Positions 1-8,234 of a stretch of DNA of 64,000 nt are shown here, piece by piece. The position numbers and the translations under genes were made by a program. The first letter of the stretch is position 1, and every line of letters begins with the position of its first letter. The notes under the pieces are model-generated. The model saw only the letters and a list, made by a program, of their open reading frames with translations. It was not told where the DNA came from and did no database searches. Source of the DNA: Conyzicola nivalis (GTDB lineage: Bacteria; Actinomycetota; Actinomycetes; Actinomycetales; Microbacteriaceae); assembly GCF_014639655.1 (NCBI RefSeq), contig NZ_BMGB01000001.1:2186882-2250881 (forward strand), given 5' to 3'.

Positions 1-591
1 GAGGGCTACTGCAGTTCGGCGGAGGTCCGCAACGAGGGCACGTTCGAAGGCATCGGGGCCGCCGTGAGCAGTGGCGATGTCGACGATGCTGTTCTCCACG
101 AACGTCTGCACGATGAGATTCTGGGAGGGATCGCTCAGTACGGACGGGGCACCAAAAAGGGCCCGCCAGAGCGGGGTCGAGTGCAATAACGTCCAATCAG
201 CGGCGAATACCGCGAGAGGAAGGTCGGACATCCTCACCAGCATTCGGTGCACGCCCGGAGGGATGTGGTGGGAGACGGCCCCTGCTCCGGGTGGTGCCAA
301 ACCTGCGGCACGGTAGAAGACATCAGTCTCCGTGCGGTCGAGTTGAAGTGCTCTAGCGAGGGCTGTCACAATCTGGGCTGATGGTGTGCGGGAGCGCCCC
401 TGTTCAAGTCGCATTACGTAGTCGACGCTGACACCGGCGAGCTGGGCAAGCTCTTCCCGACGCAGCCCCGCTGTCCGTCGCCGCCCGTAGGACTCCAACC
501 CGACGTCCTTGGGAAGCAATCGTCCCCGCCAAGCGCGCAACAGGCCAGCGAGAGTATCGGCGTCGGCTGGCAAGGCCCTATTCTGCGCCAC
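1..591 (-). CDS. XRE-family regulator with MmyB-like C-terminal domain (3' end cut by window)
   Basis: Reading the minus strand from a GTG at 591 gives 197 codons open to the window edge. Residues about 25-80 form a helix-turn-helix with the typical signature GLRREELAQLAGVSVDYV followed by RLEQGR, as in the XRE subfamily with an MmyB-like ligand-binding domain. The following part (ADWTLLHSTPLWRALFG) matches that domain. Such regulators usually sit next to a short-chain dehydrogenase and repress it; here it is divergent from an ABM/SDR pair, which fits. The start is uncertain because there is no clear Shine-Dalgarno and the frame stays open further upstream. The C-terminus lies outside the window. 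Confidence 0.85.
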   Translation of the reverse strand, partial: MAQNRALPADADTLAGLLRAWRGRLLPKDVGLESYGRRRTAGLRREELAQLAGVSVDYVMRLEQGRSRTPSAQIVTALARALQLDRTETDVFYRAAGLAPPGAGAVSHHIPPGVHRMLVRMSDLPLAVFAADWTLLHSTPLWRALFGAPSVLSDPSQNLIVQTFVENSIVDIATAHGGPDAFERALVADLRRTAVAL

Positions 592-738
592 CCGGTGATT
601 TTCAGCATAGGAACACCTTTCCCACGCTGGCCGCCAGACCGACTTGCTCCTGCGGTTGGGTAGCACAATCCTTCTCTGGCTAGCCCCTTTGTCGACGCGC
701 AGGCTGAGACCCACAACCGACAAAGAAGGAACACAAGA

Positions 739-1062
739 ATGACTGCCACACCGAACGGATACGTCACCGTCATCTGGGAAACCAAAGCGAAGCCCGGGAA
801 GGAAGCCGACCTCAAGGCGTTCATCACCGCCGCCGTCACCCCGTCCCGGAATGACGCCGGAAACATCGACTACGAAGCGCACGAGGTCGACGGTCGGCCA
901 GGCGCGTTCGTGATCTACGAGCGGTGGGAGACCCGGGAGCACCTTGATGCGCACCTGAGCGCGCCTCGGATGCAGGACCTCGTCCCGCAGATGCTTGAGC
1001 TCATCGAGGGATCTATCGAAGACGGCATCACGCTTCTTCGTCCCTTCCGCCCCACGCACTGA
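739..1062 (+). CDS. antibiotic biosynthesis monooxygenase (ABM) domain protein, YgiN-like
   Basis: A 107-residue single-domain protein of the dimeric alpha-beta barrel ABM family (putative quinol monooxygenase). It opens with a short beta strand (YVTVIWETKAKPGKE), followed by the helix DLKAFITAAVTP and the YERWETREHLDAHL segment typical of the family, and its length is normal. The ATG follows a purine-rich AAGAAGGAA. Its substrate cannot be told from sequence; relatives oxidise quinols or small aromatics, or detoxify. It lies 21 bp before an SDR gene and is probably co-transcribed with it, opposite the divergent XRE regulator. Confidence 0.88.
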   Translation: MTATPNGYVTVIWETKAKPGKEADLKAFITAAVTPSRNDAGNIDYEAHEVDGRPGAFVIYERWETREHLDAHLSAPRMQDLVPQMLELIEGSIEDGITLLRPFRPTH

Positions 1063-1083
1063 GACTAGAACTAGGAACAAGTT

Positions 1084-1776
1084 ATGACCATCACCCTCAT
1101 CACCGGCGGCAACAAAGGCGTTGGCTACGAAACTGCACGCCGCCTCATCGCGGAAGGGCAAACCGTGTGGATCGGCGCCCGCGACATGGAACGTGGCCGC
1201 CAGGCTGCCGAGACGCTGGGCGCCTCGTTCGTGCAGCTCGACGTGACTGACGACTCCTCTGTCGGCGCGGCAGTCGACACGATTCGGGCTCAGGCCGGCC
1301 ACCTCGACATCCTCATCAACAACGCCGGAATCCTCGGCAACGTCACGGCTCCCGAAGACATGACTGTCGACCAGCTCCGCGCGGTCTATGAGACGAACGT
1401 GTTCGGCGTCGTCCGTGTCACCAACGCTTTTCTACCCGTCCTCCGACAAGCGGCGACGCCGTCGGTCATCAACGTCACCAGCGGACTGGGATCTTTCACG
1501 TTGATCCACGACCCCGAGCGTGTCGAGTCCCAGTACGCGCTCGCTGCGTATGGATCGTCGAAGACGGCCGTGACGATGCTGACGATGCAGTACGCCAAGG
1601 CCACGCCGGATGTGCGCTTCAACGCCGTCGACCCCGGCCAGACCGCAACCGAGTTCACCGGCCACCTTGGGCACAGTGTCGAAGACGGTGCAGCAGCAGC
1701 CGTCCACATTGCAACCCTCGGCCCTGACACTCCGACCGGAACGGTGACCGATAGCGACGGAGCGCTGCCCTGGTAA
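1084..1776 (+). CDS. SDR family NAD(P)-dependent oxidoreductase
   Basis: A classical short-chain dehydrogenase of 230 residues. The nucleotide-binding motif TGGNKGVGY is at 7-15, LDVT at 52-55, NNAG at 79-82, the catalytic Ser near 133 and the YxxxK pair at Tyr156/Lys160. It is cytoplasmic; the substrate is unknown. It ends in the same SDGALPW-like tail as the SDR at 43343-44080 (DDDGPVAW), so the two are paralogues of one subfamily. A GGAAC sequence precedes the ATG. It probably forms an operon with the upstream ABM gene under the divergent XRE/MmyB-type repressor. Confidence 0.92.
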   Translation: MTITLITGGNKGVGYETARRLIAEGQTVWIGARDMERGRQAAETLGASFVQLDVTDDSSVGAAVDTIRAQAGHLDILINNAGILGNVTAPEDMTVDQLRAVYETNVFGVVRVTNAFLPVLRQAATPSVINVTSGLGSFTLIHDPERVESQYALAAYGSSKTAVTMLTMQYAKATPDVRFNAVDPGQTATEFTGHLGHSVEDGAAAAVHIATLGPDTPTGTVTDSDGALPW

Positions 1777-2277
1777 CGACGCGATCGCGTATCTAGTTCT
1801 GAGTACCCGCCTCGGGCGGTGAGCCCCCCGCCAGTGATGCGGGTGTCCGGTCACGTGTCATTACGGCCGAGATCGGACACCCGGACGACGGATATGAATC
1901 GTCGGCGCTCGACGCTGTCCTTCGTGAATGGTCAACTCTTCGGGATTTCTTGCGTAACTACCAAAGGCTCGGGCACGTGATCATGAGTCGCGGGACGTTG
2001 TTCAGGAGCTATGCGTTCCATTCGGCAAACTCGCAGAAATATAACGGTTCGATAACTAGCGCTCCGTTACCTTCCCGTTATATATTTCAAGAGCAGAAGT
2101 TGTTTGCTGTGGCAGCTGATGCGGAATGTGATTGCAGGACACTCTTGGTGCAAGGGAGAGGGTCGGTTTCTAGCCTCTGAAACCGACCCTCAATCCTGTT
2201 TAACGGGTCATTTCTGAACATGACGCCTTGTCACCCCCATTGCGCGCCTGTCGGTGCGGATGCATAGAGTTGCTGTT
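1777..2277. other. 500-bp intergenic stretch, less GC-rich in its second half
   Basis: No convincing gene is visible; the short open frames here lack ribosome-binding sites and family resemblance. It contains a 9-bp inverted repeat (GGGTGTCCG at 1841-1849 with CGGACACCC at 1874-1882) and a perfect 12-bp hairpin at 2158-2191. From about 1950 to 2250 the base composition is clearly more AT-rich than the flanking genes, which suggests a remnant or insertion point. Confidence 0.6.
2158..2191. repeat. perfect 12-bp inverted repeat (hairpin)
   Basis: GAGGGTCGGTTT at 2158-2169 pairs perfectly with AAACCGACCCTC at 2180-2191 around a 10-nt loop. No strong T-run follows on either strand, so a Rho-independent terminator is possible but unproven. 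It lies between the SDR gene and the marR-like gene in AT-richer DNA. Confidence 0.7.
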
Positions 2278-2715
2278 GTGAGTGAAAAATCGCTAGCCGT
2301 CGACGCGTGGGAATCCCTGTTCCGCGCTCAAGTGACCGTCCTCCGCCAACTCAACGCCGAGTTTCCCACCGCCGAACTCTCGTTCAACGAGTACGACGTA
2401 CTGTTCAACCTCTCGCGCCAGCCGCAGCGCGCCCTGCGCATCCGTGACCTCAACCGCCACCTGCTGCTCACACAGCCGAGCGTCAGCCGACTCGTCGACA
2501 GGCTCGTACAGCGCCAGCTGGTGACCAAGGAGAGCGATCCGGGCGACGGCCGCGGCACGATCGTGCGCATCACCGAGACCGGCTACACGCTGTTCCGCCG
2601 CGTCGCCGTCGTGCACGCCGAGTCCATCCGCAACCGCGTCGGTGGAATCCTGAACGCCGACGAGCTGCGCCAGCTCACCGCGCTCACCGAGAAGTTGCGG
2701 CTCGGGGCACGGTGA
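2278..2715 (+). CDS. MarR-family transcriptional regulator
   Basis: A 145-residue winged-helix regulator. The DNA-binding region (LRIRDLNRHLLLTQPSVSRLVDRLVQRQLV) spans about 58-90 and the wing contains DPGDGRGTIVRIT, both typical of MarR. The GTG at 2278 was chosen over the GTG at 2254 because a -10-like TAGAGT (2265-2270) ends 7 nt before it, implying a leaderless message. It overlaps the photolyase gene by 4 bp (GTGA), so the two are translationally coupled; whether it regulates the photolyase is not known. Confidence 0.9.
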   Translation: MSEKSLAVDAWESLFRAQVTVLRQLNAEFPTAELSFNEYDVLFNLSRQPQRALRIRDLNRHLLLTQPSVSRLVDRLVQRQLVTKESDPGDGRGTIVRITETGYTLFRRVAVVHAESIRNRVGGILNADELRQLTALTEKLRLGAR

Positions 2716-4079
2716 CCGACCAGCGTCCGTCTATTGTCTGGCTGCGCGACGACCTGCGCCTCGCCGACAACCCCGCCCTCACCGCCGCCGTCACCCGCGA
2801 TGCGCCCATGGTGGTCGTCTACCTGCTCGATGAGGAGAGCCGCGGCATCCGACCTCTCGGTGGTGCCTCGAAATGGTGGCTGCACCACAGCCTCGACTCC
2901 CTGGGCGCCGACATCGCGGCCCGCGGCGGCACGCTCGTGCTGCGCCGGGGAGCCGCGGAGGTCGAGATCCCCAAGCTGGTGAGCGAGACGGATGCCGGAG
3001 CGGTTTTCTGGAACCGCCGTTACGGCCGGTCCCGCGACATCGACGCCGCGCTCAAGACGAGCCTGCGCGACGACGGCCGCGAGGTCGAGAGCTTCCGCGC
3101 CAACCTGCTCTTCGAGCCGTGGACGATCACGACGCAGGAGGGCAATCCCTACCGCGTCTACACGCAGTTCTGGAAGTCCTGCCTCGAGCAGGGCGTCGCG
3201 AGGGATCCGCTCGACGCGCCCACGAGCATCCGCGGTTTCGAGGCCGCGAGCGACGACCTCGACGACTGGGCCCTGCTGCCCACCCGTCCCGACTGGGCCG
3301 GCGGGCTGCGCGAGCACTGCGCACCCGGCGAAAACAACGCGCACGAGCGGCTCGAGGGCTTCGCCGAGGACGTTCTCGAGAGCTACCACCGCCGCGACGA
3401 ACCCGGCGTCGAAGCGACCAGCGGCCTCAGCCCGCACCTGCGGTTCGGCGAGATCAGCCCGCTGCAGATCTGGCACCGGCTGCACGCCGCACTGCCGCGC
3501 GAGGCGCAGGCCAATGCGGCGAAGTTCCTGGGCGAGGTGGGCTGGCGGGAGTTCAACTACAACATCCTCTTCAACTTCCCCGAACTGCACGAGCGCAACT
3601 ACCGCTCGGCGTTCGACGCCTTCCCGTGGGCCGACACCCCCGAGTGGGAGATCGACGCCTGGCGTCAGGGCAAGACCGGTGTGCCGCTCGTCGACGCCGG
3701 CATGCGCGAGCTGTGGCACACGGGCACCATGCACAACCGCGTGCGCATGGTCACCGCCAGCTTCCTGATCAAGAACCTGCTCGTCGACTGGCGCGTCGGC
3801 GAGGCCTGGTTCTGGGACACGCTCGTCGACGCCGACGAAGCGAACAATCCGGCGAACTGGCAGTGGGTCGCGGGCAGCGGTGCGGATGCCGCGCCCTACT
3901 TCCGCGTGTTCAATCCGGTTCTGCAGGCCCAGAAGTTCGATAAGGGCGGACGCTACATCCGGCGTTGGGTGCCCGAGCTCGAGGCCGGCGAGTACCCGCT
4001 CGAGCCCATCGTCGACCTCGCCCAGTCCCGCCGCGACGCCCTGAAGGCCTACGACACGATGAAGGCCACGTCGGGCTAG
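2712..4079 (+). CDS. phrB: deoxyribodipyrimidine photo-lyase (class I)
   Basis: A 455-residue member of the cryptochrome/photolyase family that repairs UV-induced cyclobutane pyrimidine dimers using light and FAD. The N-terminal alpha/beta domain (IVWLRDDLRLADNPAL at the start) binds the antenna cofactor. The C-terminal helical domain carries the FAD/DNA-binding signatures SGLSPHLRFGEIS, TGVPLVDAGMREL and NNPANWQWVAGSG followed by DAAPYFRVFNP, the pattern of genuine class I CPD photolyases rather than signalling cryptochromes. Length is normal. The GTG start overlaps the marR-like stop. Confidence 0.95.
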   Translation: MTDQRPSIVWLRDDLRLADNPALTAAVTRDAPMVVVYLLDEESRGIRPLGGASKWWLHHSLDSLGADIAARGGTLVLRRGAAEVEIPKLVSETDAGAVFWNRRYGRSRDIDAALKTSLRDDGREVESFRANLLFEPWTITTQEGNPYRVYTQFWKSCLEQGVARDPLDAPTSIRGFEAASDDLDDWALLPTRPDWAGGLREHCAPGENNAHERLEGFAEDVLESYHRRDEPGVEATSGLSPHLRFGEISPLQIWHRLHAALPREAQANAAKFLGEVGWREFNYNILFNFPELHERNYRSAFDAFPWADTPEWEIDAWRQGKTGVPLVDAGMRELWHTGTMHNRVRMVTASFLIKNLLVDWRVGEAWFWDTLVDADEANNPANWQWVAGSGADAAPYFRVFNPVLQAQKFDKGGRYIRRWVPELEAGEYPLEPIVDLAQSRRDALKAYDTMKATSG

Positions 4080-4143
4080 ACGGTTGCGGCGGCTCCTCCG
4101 CGCGACCCAGAATGCAGGAACCAACTACGAGGAGGTTTGTGCC

Positions 4144-4560
4144 ATGCCCACCCAACTCAACCCGTACCTGAGTTTCCGCGACAACGCGCGCGAGGCCATG
4201 GAGTTCTACAAGTCGGTCTTCGGTGGCGAACTCACCGTCAGCACCTTCGGTGAATTCGGCATGGACGAGGACCCCAGCGAGAAAGACAAAGTCATGCACT
4301 CCCAGCTGGAGAGCCCGAACGGGCTCGTGCTGATGGGCGCCGACACTCCGAACTCGATGGACTACACGGTGGGCACGAGCATCTCGGTGTCGCTCAGCGG
4401 CGACGACGACGCCGAGCTGCACGGCTACTGGGACAAGCTGATCGAGGGCGGCGATGTGCAGCAGCCGCTCGAGAAGGCCCCGTGGGGCGACAGTTTCGGC
4501 ATGTGTGCCGACAGGTTCGGCGTGAACTGGATGGTGAACATCGCCGGAGCGGGCGCCTGA
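4144..4560 (+). CDS. VOC-family / PhnB-like protein
   Basis: A 138-residue glyoxalase-fold (vicinal oxygen chelate) protein of the PhnB/3-demethylubiquinone-methyltransferase-like subgroup. Signatures are NPYLSFRDNAREAMEFYKSVFGGEL at the N-terminus (two pieces of the classic repeat) and the C-terminal WGDSFGMCADRFGVNWMVN. The substrate is unknown. The ATG at 4144 is preceded by a strong GAGGAGG ribosome-binding site at about 4130, which favours it over upstream in-frame codons. It follows the photolyase gene on the same strand by 64 bp. Confidence 0.9.
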   Translation: MPTQLNPYLSFRDNAREAMEFYKSVFGGELTVSTFGEFGMDEDPSEKDKVMHSQLESPNGLVLMGADTPNSMDYTVGTSISVSLSGDDDAELHGYWDKLIEGGDVQQPLEKAPWGDSFGMCADRFGVNWMVNIAGAGA

Positions 4561-5439
4561 CTAGAGGGCCAGCAGCACGCGCTCCGTCGGGGAGCCCTGC
4601 GGCGCGGGGATGTCGATGCGGGACGACCCCGCGGCGAGCGTCACGACGTTCACGCCCGCGAATTTCGGGTGTTCGGCGACGGTCGCCTTGCCGAGCAGAC
4701 CGAGGGCGATGATCGTGCGCGAACGGGAGACGACCGGAGCGCCGCCACGCACGATCCACTCACGCCGGCCGATGATGTGCAGTTCGGTATCGCTGATACC
4801 GACCGCGCAACCGTGCAGCGTCGGCCGAGCCACCAGGTCGAGGAGGCGTGCCGCCGTGGTCCTGCTCGCGATAGCCTCACGCCCGCGGGCCGCAACGAGC
4901 CGCACGTCGGGCTCGCGACGCACGAGGTCGCGGAAGGAGGTGACGATGAGAGCGTCTTTTTTGCCCAGATCGTCGAGGCCGAGCGTGGGCAACGCGGCGA
5001 GCGCGGCACGGCCCCGGGTCGGTGCCGCGCGGTGTGCCAGCTCGCGCAGCTGGTCGACCAGCGCCGTCACCGAGTCGTTCGACGAACCGTTGTAGGCAAC
5101 GCTCACGACGTCGCCGGCAAGCGTCTGGATGACGAGCCGCGCGTCGAGCAGGTTGACCCAGTCGGTGATGGCCGCGACCTGGTCGTGCGGCACCGACACC
5201 TCGGTGTACCGGTCGTCAGCACGGCTCAGGACGGTGAGCGCCCGCTCGGTCACGATCACCAGATGGTCGAACAGGTCCATCGCGGGCGTCGCATCACGGC
5301 GGGCGATATCGCGCGGAAATTTCAGCACCGTGCGGGTGTCGGCAAAGTCGATCGGGTAGTCGCGGTACAGCCGCGGCACTTCCTCGGGCGAGGTCACTTC
5401 GTCTATCCACGGCCCGAACGCGTCGTACTCGGCACTCAT
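4561..5439 (-). CDS. conserved hypothetical protein
   Basis: A 292-residue protein with no signal peptide or membrane segment. I do not recognise the family. The N-terminal part is acidic (YDAFGPWIDEVTSPEEVPRL). The middle shows alternating hydrophobic strands (HLVIVTERALTVLSR, RLVIQTLAGDVVSVAYNGSS) suggestive of a beta-rich, PH-like fold, and the C-terminal half repeats this pattern. Reading-frame coherence and codon use match neighbouring genes, so it is probably real. It converges on the VOC gene with no gap and is divergent from the ltrA-like gene. Confidence 0.75.
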   Translation of the reverse strand: MSAEYDAFGPWIDEVTSPEEVPRLYRDYPIDFADTRTVLKFPRDIARRDATPAMDLFDHLVIVTERALTVLSRADDRYTEVSVPHDQVAAITDWVNLLDARLVIQTLAGDVVSVAYNGSSNDSVTALVDQLRELAHRAAPTRGRAALAALPTLGLDDLGKKDALIVTSFRDLVRREPDVRLVAARGREAIASRTTAARLLDLVARPTLHGCAVGISDTELHIIGRREWIVRGGAPVVSRSRTIIALGLLGKATVAEHPKFAGVNVVTLAAGSSRIDIPAPQGSPTERVLLAL

Positions 5440-5486
5440 TGATCTCCAGCTTTGCGTGCGTTGGGCACTATGCCACTCTATGGGTC

Positions 5487-6752
5487 ATGACTTCGATGCC
5501 CGGCGCCTCCGCCCTGCACCACCGCCTGCGCAGAATGACCGGGCGCGACCCGGGGCAGGCGCACCGGGCCGCAACCCCGCTCGAGTTGCTGTTCGACCTC
5601 ACCTTCGCCGTGGCCTTCGGCCAGGCCGCCGACCAACTCGCGCACTACGTGGCGGAAGGCCACTCCGGCCCGGCGCTCGCTGCCTTCGCCTTCTCGATGC
5701 TCGTCGTGGTGTGGGCGTGGATCAACTTCAGCTGGTTCGCCTCGGCCTACGACACCGACGACTGGCTGTTCAGGGTGCTCACCATGGTGCAGATGATCGG
5801 GGTGCTCGTGCTGACGCTCGGCATTCCGACCCTGTTCGTTTCACTCGACGAGGGAGCCCCGTTCGACAACGGGATCATGGTGGCGGGGTACGTCGTGATG
5901 CGCGTCGCACTCGTGCTGCAGTGGATCCGAGCCGCCGCCCAAGATCCGGCGCGACGCCAGACCAACCTCACCTACGCGGCGATGATTTTCGCCGCGCAGG
6001 TGGCATGGGTCGTGCTGTTTTTCACCCGCACGTCCGCGCCGTGGGTGTGGGTCCCCGTCCTCGTCGCTGCGATCACCCTCGACATTCTCGGGCCGATCAT
6101 CGGCGAGCGGCGACGCGGCGGCACCCCGTGGAACCCCCGTCACATCGCCGAACGTTACGGCCTGCTCGTGATCATCGCGCTCGGGGAGAGCATCTTCGGC
6201 ACCGTCGCGTCCGTGTCGGCGATAGTCCAGGTCGACGGATGGAGCCAGGAAGCCGTCATGATCGTCGTGGCGGGCGTGGGACTCACCTTCGGAATGTGGT
6301 GGACGTACTACATCATGCCGTCGGCCGAAATCCTTACCCTGCGTCGGTCGGTCGCCACCGCGTGGAGCTACTCACACCTCGTGTTGTACACCGCTATCGC
6401 TGCCACGGGTGCGGGCCTTCATATCGCCGCGTACGTGATCGAAGACCACGCCGAGATCGACGAGCTCGGCGCCCTGTACTGGGTCGCTGTTCCCGTGCTC
6501 GTGTACATGCTCGCGTTCTTCGTCCTGTACTCATTTCTCGTCCGGGCGATCGACGCGTTCCACTACTCCCTGGTCGCCGGGGTGCTCGCCACCCTCGCGG
6601 CATCCGTCATCCTCGTCGCGAACGGCGCCTCGATGGGTATCGGACTGATCGTCGTGATGGCCGCACCGATCGTCGTCGTCGTCGGCTACGAGGCGATCGG
6701 CTACCGGCACGAGGCGGATGTTCTCGCGCGACTGGCCGAATCACGTCGTTGA
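5487..6752 (+). CDS. low temperature requirement protein A (LtrA) family membrane protein
   Basis: A 421-residue multi-pass membrane protein. The LtrA signature HRAATPLELLFDLTFAVAFG is at about 26-45 and GLLVIIALGESIFG lies mid-protein. There are about ten to twelve hydrophobic segments through to the C-terminus. LtrA was named from Listeria growth at low temperature; its biochemical role is unknown. The ATG at 5487 was preferred over one 48 bp upstream, which lies at the divergent gene's start codon and would add a non-conserved leader. It is separated by 32 bp from the following ArsR promoter module. Confidence 0.9.
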   Translation: MTSMPGASALHHRLRRMTGRDPGQAHRAATPLELLFDLTFAVAFGQAADQLAHYVAEGHSGPALAAFAFSMLVVVWAWINFSWFASAYDTDDWLFRVLTMVQMIGVLVLTLGIPTLFVSLDEGAPFDNGIMVAGYVVMRVALVLQWIRAAAQDPARRQTNLTYAAMIFAAQVAWVVLFFTRTSAPWVWVPVLVAAITLDILGPIIGERRRGGTPWNPRHIAERYGLLVIIALGESIFGTVASVSAIVQVDGWSQEAVMIVVAGVGLTFGMWWTYYIMPSAEILTLRRSVATAWSYSHLVLYTAIAATGAGLHIAAYVIEDHAEIDELGALYWVAVPVLVYMLAFFVLYSFLVRAIDAFHYSLVAGVLATLAASVILVANGASMGIGLIVVMAAPIVVVVGYEAIGYRHEADVLARLAESRR

Positions 6753-6781
6753 ACTATTCGGTTCAGTGACGTACACTGAAC
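6749..6781 (+). promoter_or_regulatory. arsR-type promoter with embedded operator
   Basis: TTGAAC (6749-6754) and TACACT (6772-6777) are spaced by 17 bp. An inverted repeat GTTCAGTG-N5-CACTGAAC (6761-6781) covers the spacer and the -10. The ATG at 6785 lies 7 nt after the -10, so the transcript is probably leaderless. The layout fits autorepression by the downstream ArsR-type protein. Confidence 0.8.
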
Positions 6782-6784
6782 TAC

Positions 6785-7144
6785 ATGGTTCAGCAAGACA
6801 TTCTCGATCGCACCTTCGCCGCTCTCGCCGACTCGACCAGGCGCGGCATCCTCGCCCGGCTGGGCGACGGACCGGCCACGATCGGCGAGCTCGCCGAACC
6901 GACGGGCATGACGCTGACCGGTCTCAAAAAGCACGTGCAGGTGCTCGAGGATGCCGGACTCGTCACCACCGCCAAAGTCGGCCGGTCTCGGGAGTGCCGG
7001 CTGGGCACCGAACGGCTGGACGACCTCATGGAATGGATCACTCTCTACCAGCGCCTCTGGGAGCGTCGACTCGACGGGCTCGAGGCCTACTTCACCCTCA
7101 ACCCAGAAAGCACACCACAGAAAGGCAAGAACGATGACGAATGA
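6785..7144 (+). CDS. ArsR-family regulator (SRPBCC-associated)
   Basis: A 119-residue winged-helix repressor. It opens with LDRTFAALADSTRRGILARLGDG, typical of the ArsR subgroup paired with AHSA1/SRPBCC genes, followed by the recognition-helix region TLTGLKKHVQVLEDAGLV. No metal-binding cysteine motif is present, so it is unlikely to sense metals. Its stop overlaps the start of the SRPBCC gene by 11 bp. It likely represses its own operon through the palindrome at 6761-6781. Confidence 0.92.
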   Translation: MVQQDILDRTFAALADSTRRGILARLGDGPATIGELAEPTGMTLTGLKKHVQVLEDAGLVTTAKVGRSRECRLGTERLDDLMEWITLYQRLWERRLDGLEAYFTLNPESTPQKGKNDDE

Positions 7145-7589
7145 AACCGACACCATCAGCCTCACGATGAGCCGCCAGCTTCCGGCGAAGCCCGAGCAGG
7201 TGTTCGACGCCTACACCGACGCCGAGAAGCAGAAGATCTGGTTCAGCATCCTCGACGAGGAGCCGGGAATCGTGGAGATCGACGTCGATCTCCGGGTCGG
7301 CGGACAGCAGACCGCCGTGTGGGGACCGAACCGCGACGAGCTGTTCACCGAGACCCAGGTCTTCCGCGAGATCGACCGCCCGCACCGCCTGGTCACCACC
7401 TCCACCGGCAGCACCCCCGACGGCCAGACCATGACCACCGATGTCGTGGTCACCTTCGAAGCGAACGACGGCGGCACCCTGATGACCGCGATCCAGACCG
7501 GATTCCCCGACCTGCAGACGCGCGACTTCTTCAACCAGTACGCCTGGGTGGGCGCGTTCGACCGCATCGAGGCCTACCTGAGTCGTTGA
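7134..7589 (+). CDS. SRPBCC / AHSA1-like domain protein
   Basis: A 151-residue START-like ligand-binding fold of the AHSA1 (activator of Hsp90 ATPase homologue 1-like) family. Signatures are LPAKPEQVFDAYTDAEKQKIWF near the start and VDLRVGGQQTAVWGP, then the VTFEANDGGTLMT strand. The ligand is unknown. The ATG at 7134 follows AGAAAGG and lies inside the arsR gene, giving translational coupling. ArsR plus SRPBCC pairs are common in actinobacteria, where the repressor controls the binding protein. Confidence 0.9.
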   Translation: MTNETDTISLTMSRQLPAKPEQVFDAYTDAEKQKIWFSILDEEPGIVEIDVDLRVGGQQTAVWGPNRDELFTETQVFREIDRPHRLVTTSTGSTPDGQTMTTDVVVTFEANDGGTLMTAIQTGFPDLQTRDFFNQYAWVGAFDRIEAYLSR

Positions 7590-7648
7590 CTCGGGCGTCG
7601 CGCCCTCCCGAGAATGGTCTCGGTCACCGACGACACGGAGGGCGCGAC

Positions 7649-8209
7649 ATGGGCAAGCTCATCTACACCGGCATCACCTCTCTCGACGGCTACATCGCCG
7701 ACGAGGCGGGCAACTTCGACTGGAGCGTTCCCGACGAAGAGGTGCACGCCTTCGTCAACGACCTCGAGCGTCCGATCGGCACCCACCTCTACGGGCGGCG
7801 CCTCTACGAGGTGATGCGGGTGTGGCAGACGATGCCGGTCGAGGGATCCCCCGCGGAGATAGCCGACTACGCGCAGATCTGGCGGGCGGCAGACAAGATC
7901 GTGTACTCGAACTCCCTCGCCGAGGTGAGCACGCCGAAGACCCGCCTCGAGCGCGGCTTCGACCCCGCCGACATCCGGGCTCTGAAGCAATCCGAAGAAC
8001 GCGACCTCTCTATCGGCGGCCCCGGCCTCGCGGCGTCCGCGATCGAGGCCGGGCTCGTCGACGAGTTCGCGGTGTTCGTGAGCCCGGTGGTCGTCGGCGG
8101 TGGCACCCGGTACCTGCCCGACCGGGCGAAGCTCGGACTCGAGCTCGTCGACGAGCGCCGGTTCGGCAACGGGGTGGTCTACCTGAGCTACCGCGCGCTC
8201 TCCGCCTAG
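7649..8209 (+). CDS. dihydrofolate reductase family protein (RibD C-terminal domain-like)
   Basis: A 186-residue protein of the YwjB/YyaP-like dihydrofolate-reductase superfamily. Signatures are KLIYTGITSLDGYIADE at the N-terminus, the LYGRRLYEVM helix, LSIGGPGLAASAIEAGLVDEF and SPVVVGGGTRYL near the C-terminus. It probably binds NADPH; the substrate is unknown, and true folate reductase activity is not implied. The ATG at 7649 is preceded by GGAGGG. It follows the SRPBCC gene on the same strand. Confidence 0.9.
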   Translation: MGKLIYTGITSLDGYIADEAGNFDWSVPDEEVHAFVNDLERPIGTHLYGRRLYEVMRVWQTMPVEGSPAEIADYAQIWRAADKIVYSNSLAEVSTPKTRLERGFDPADIRALKQSEERDLSIGGPGLAASAIEAGLVDEFAVFVSPVVVGGGTRYLPDRAKLGLELVDERRFGNGVVYLSYRALSA

Positions 8210-8234
8210 GGGCGTTCTGCAGTACTTTCGTTCT

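Noticed and set aside
414-866. A 150-codon minus-strand open frame overlapping the XRE gene
   Set aside because: The neighbouring frame from 591 encodes a clear XRE/MmyB protein; this frame has no family features and overlaps the ABM start.
1950-2180. A 76-codon open frame in the AT-richer intergenic region
   Set aside because: No ribosome-binding site, no recognisable motif, and it ends within the hairpin.
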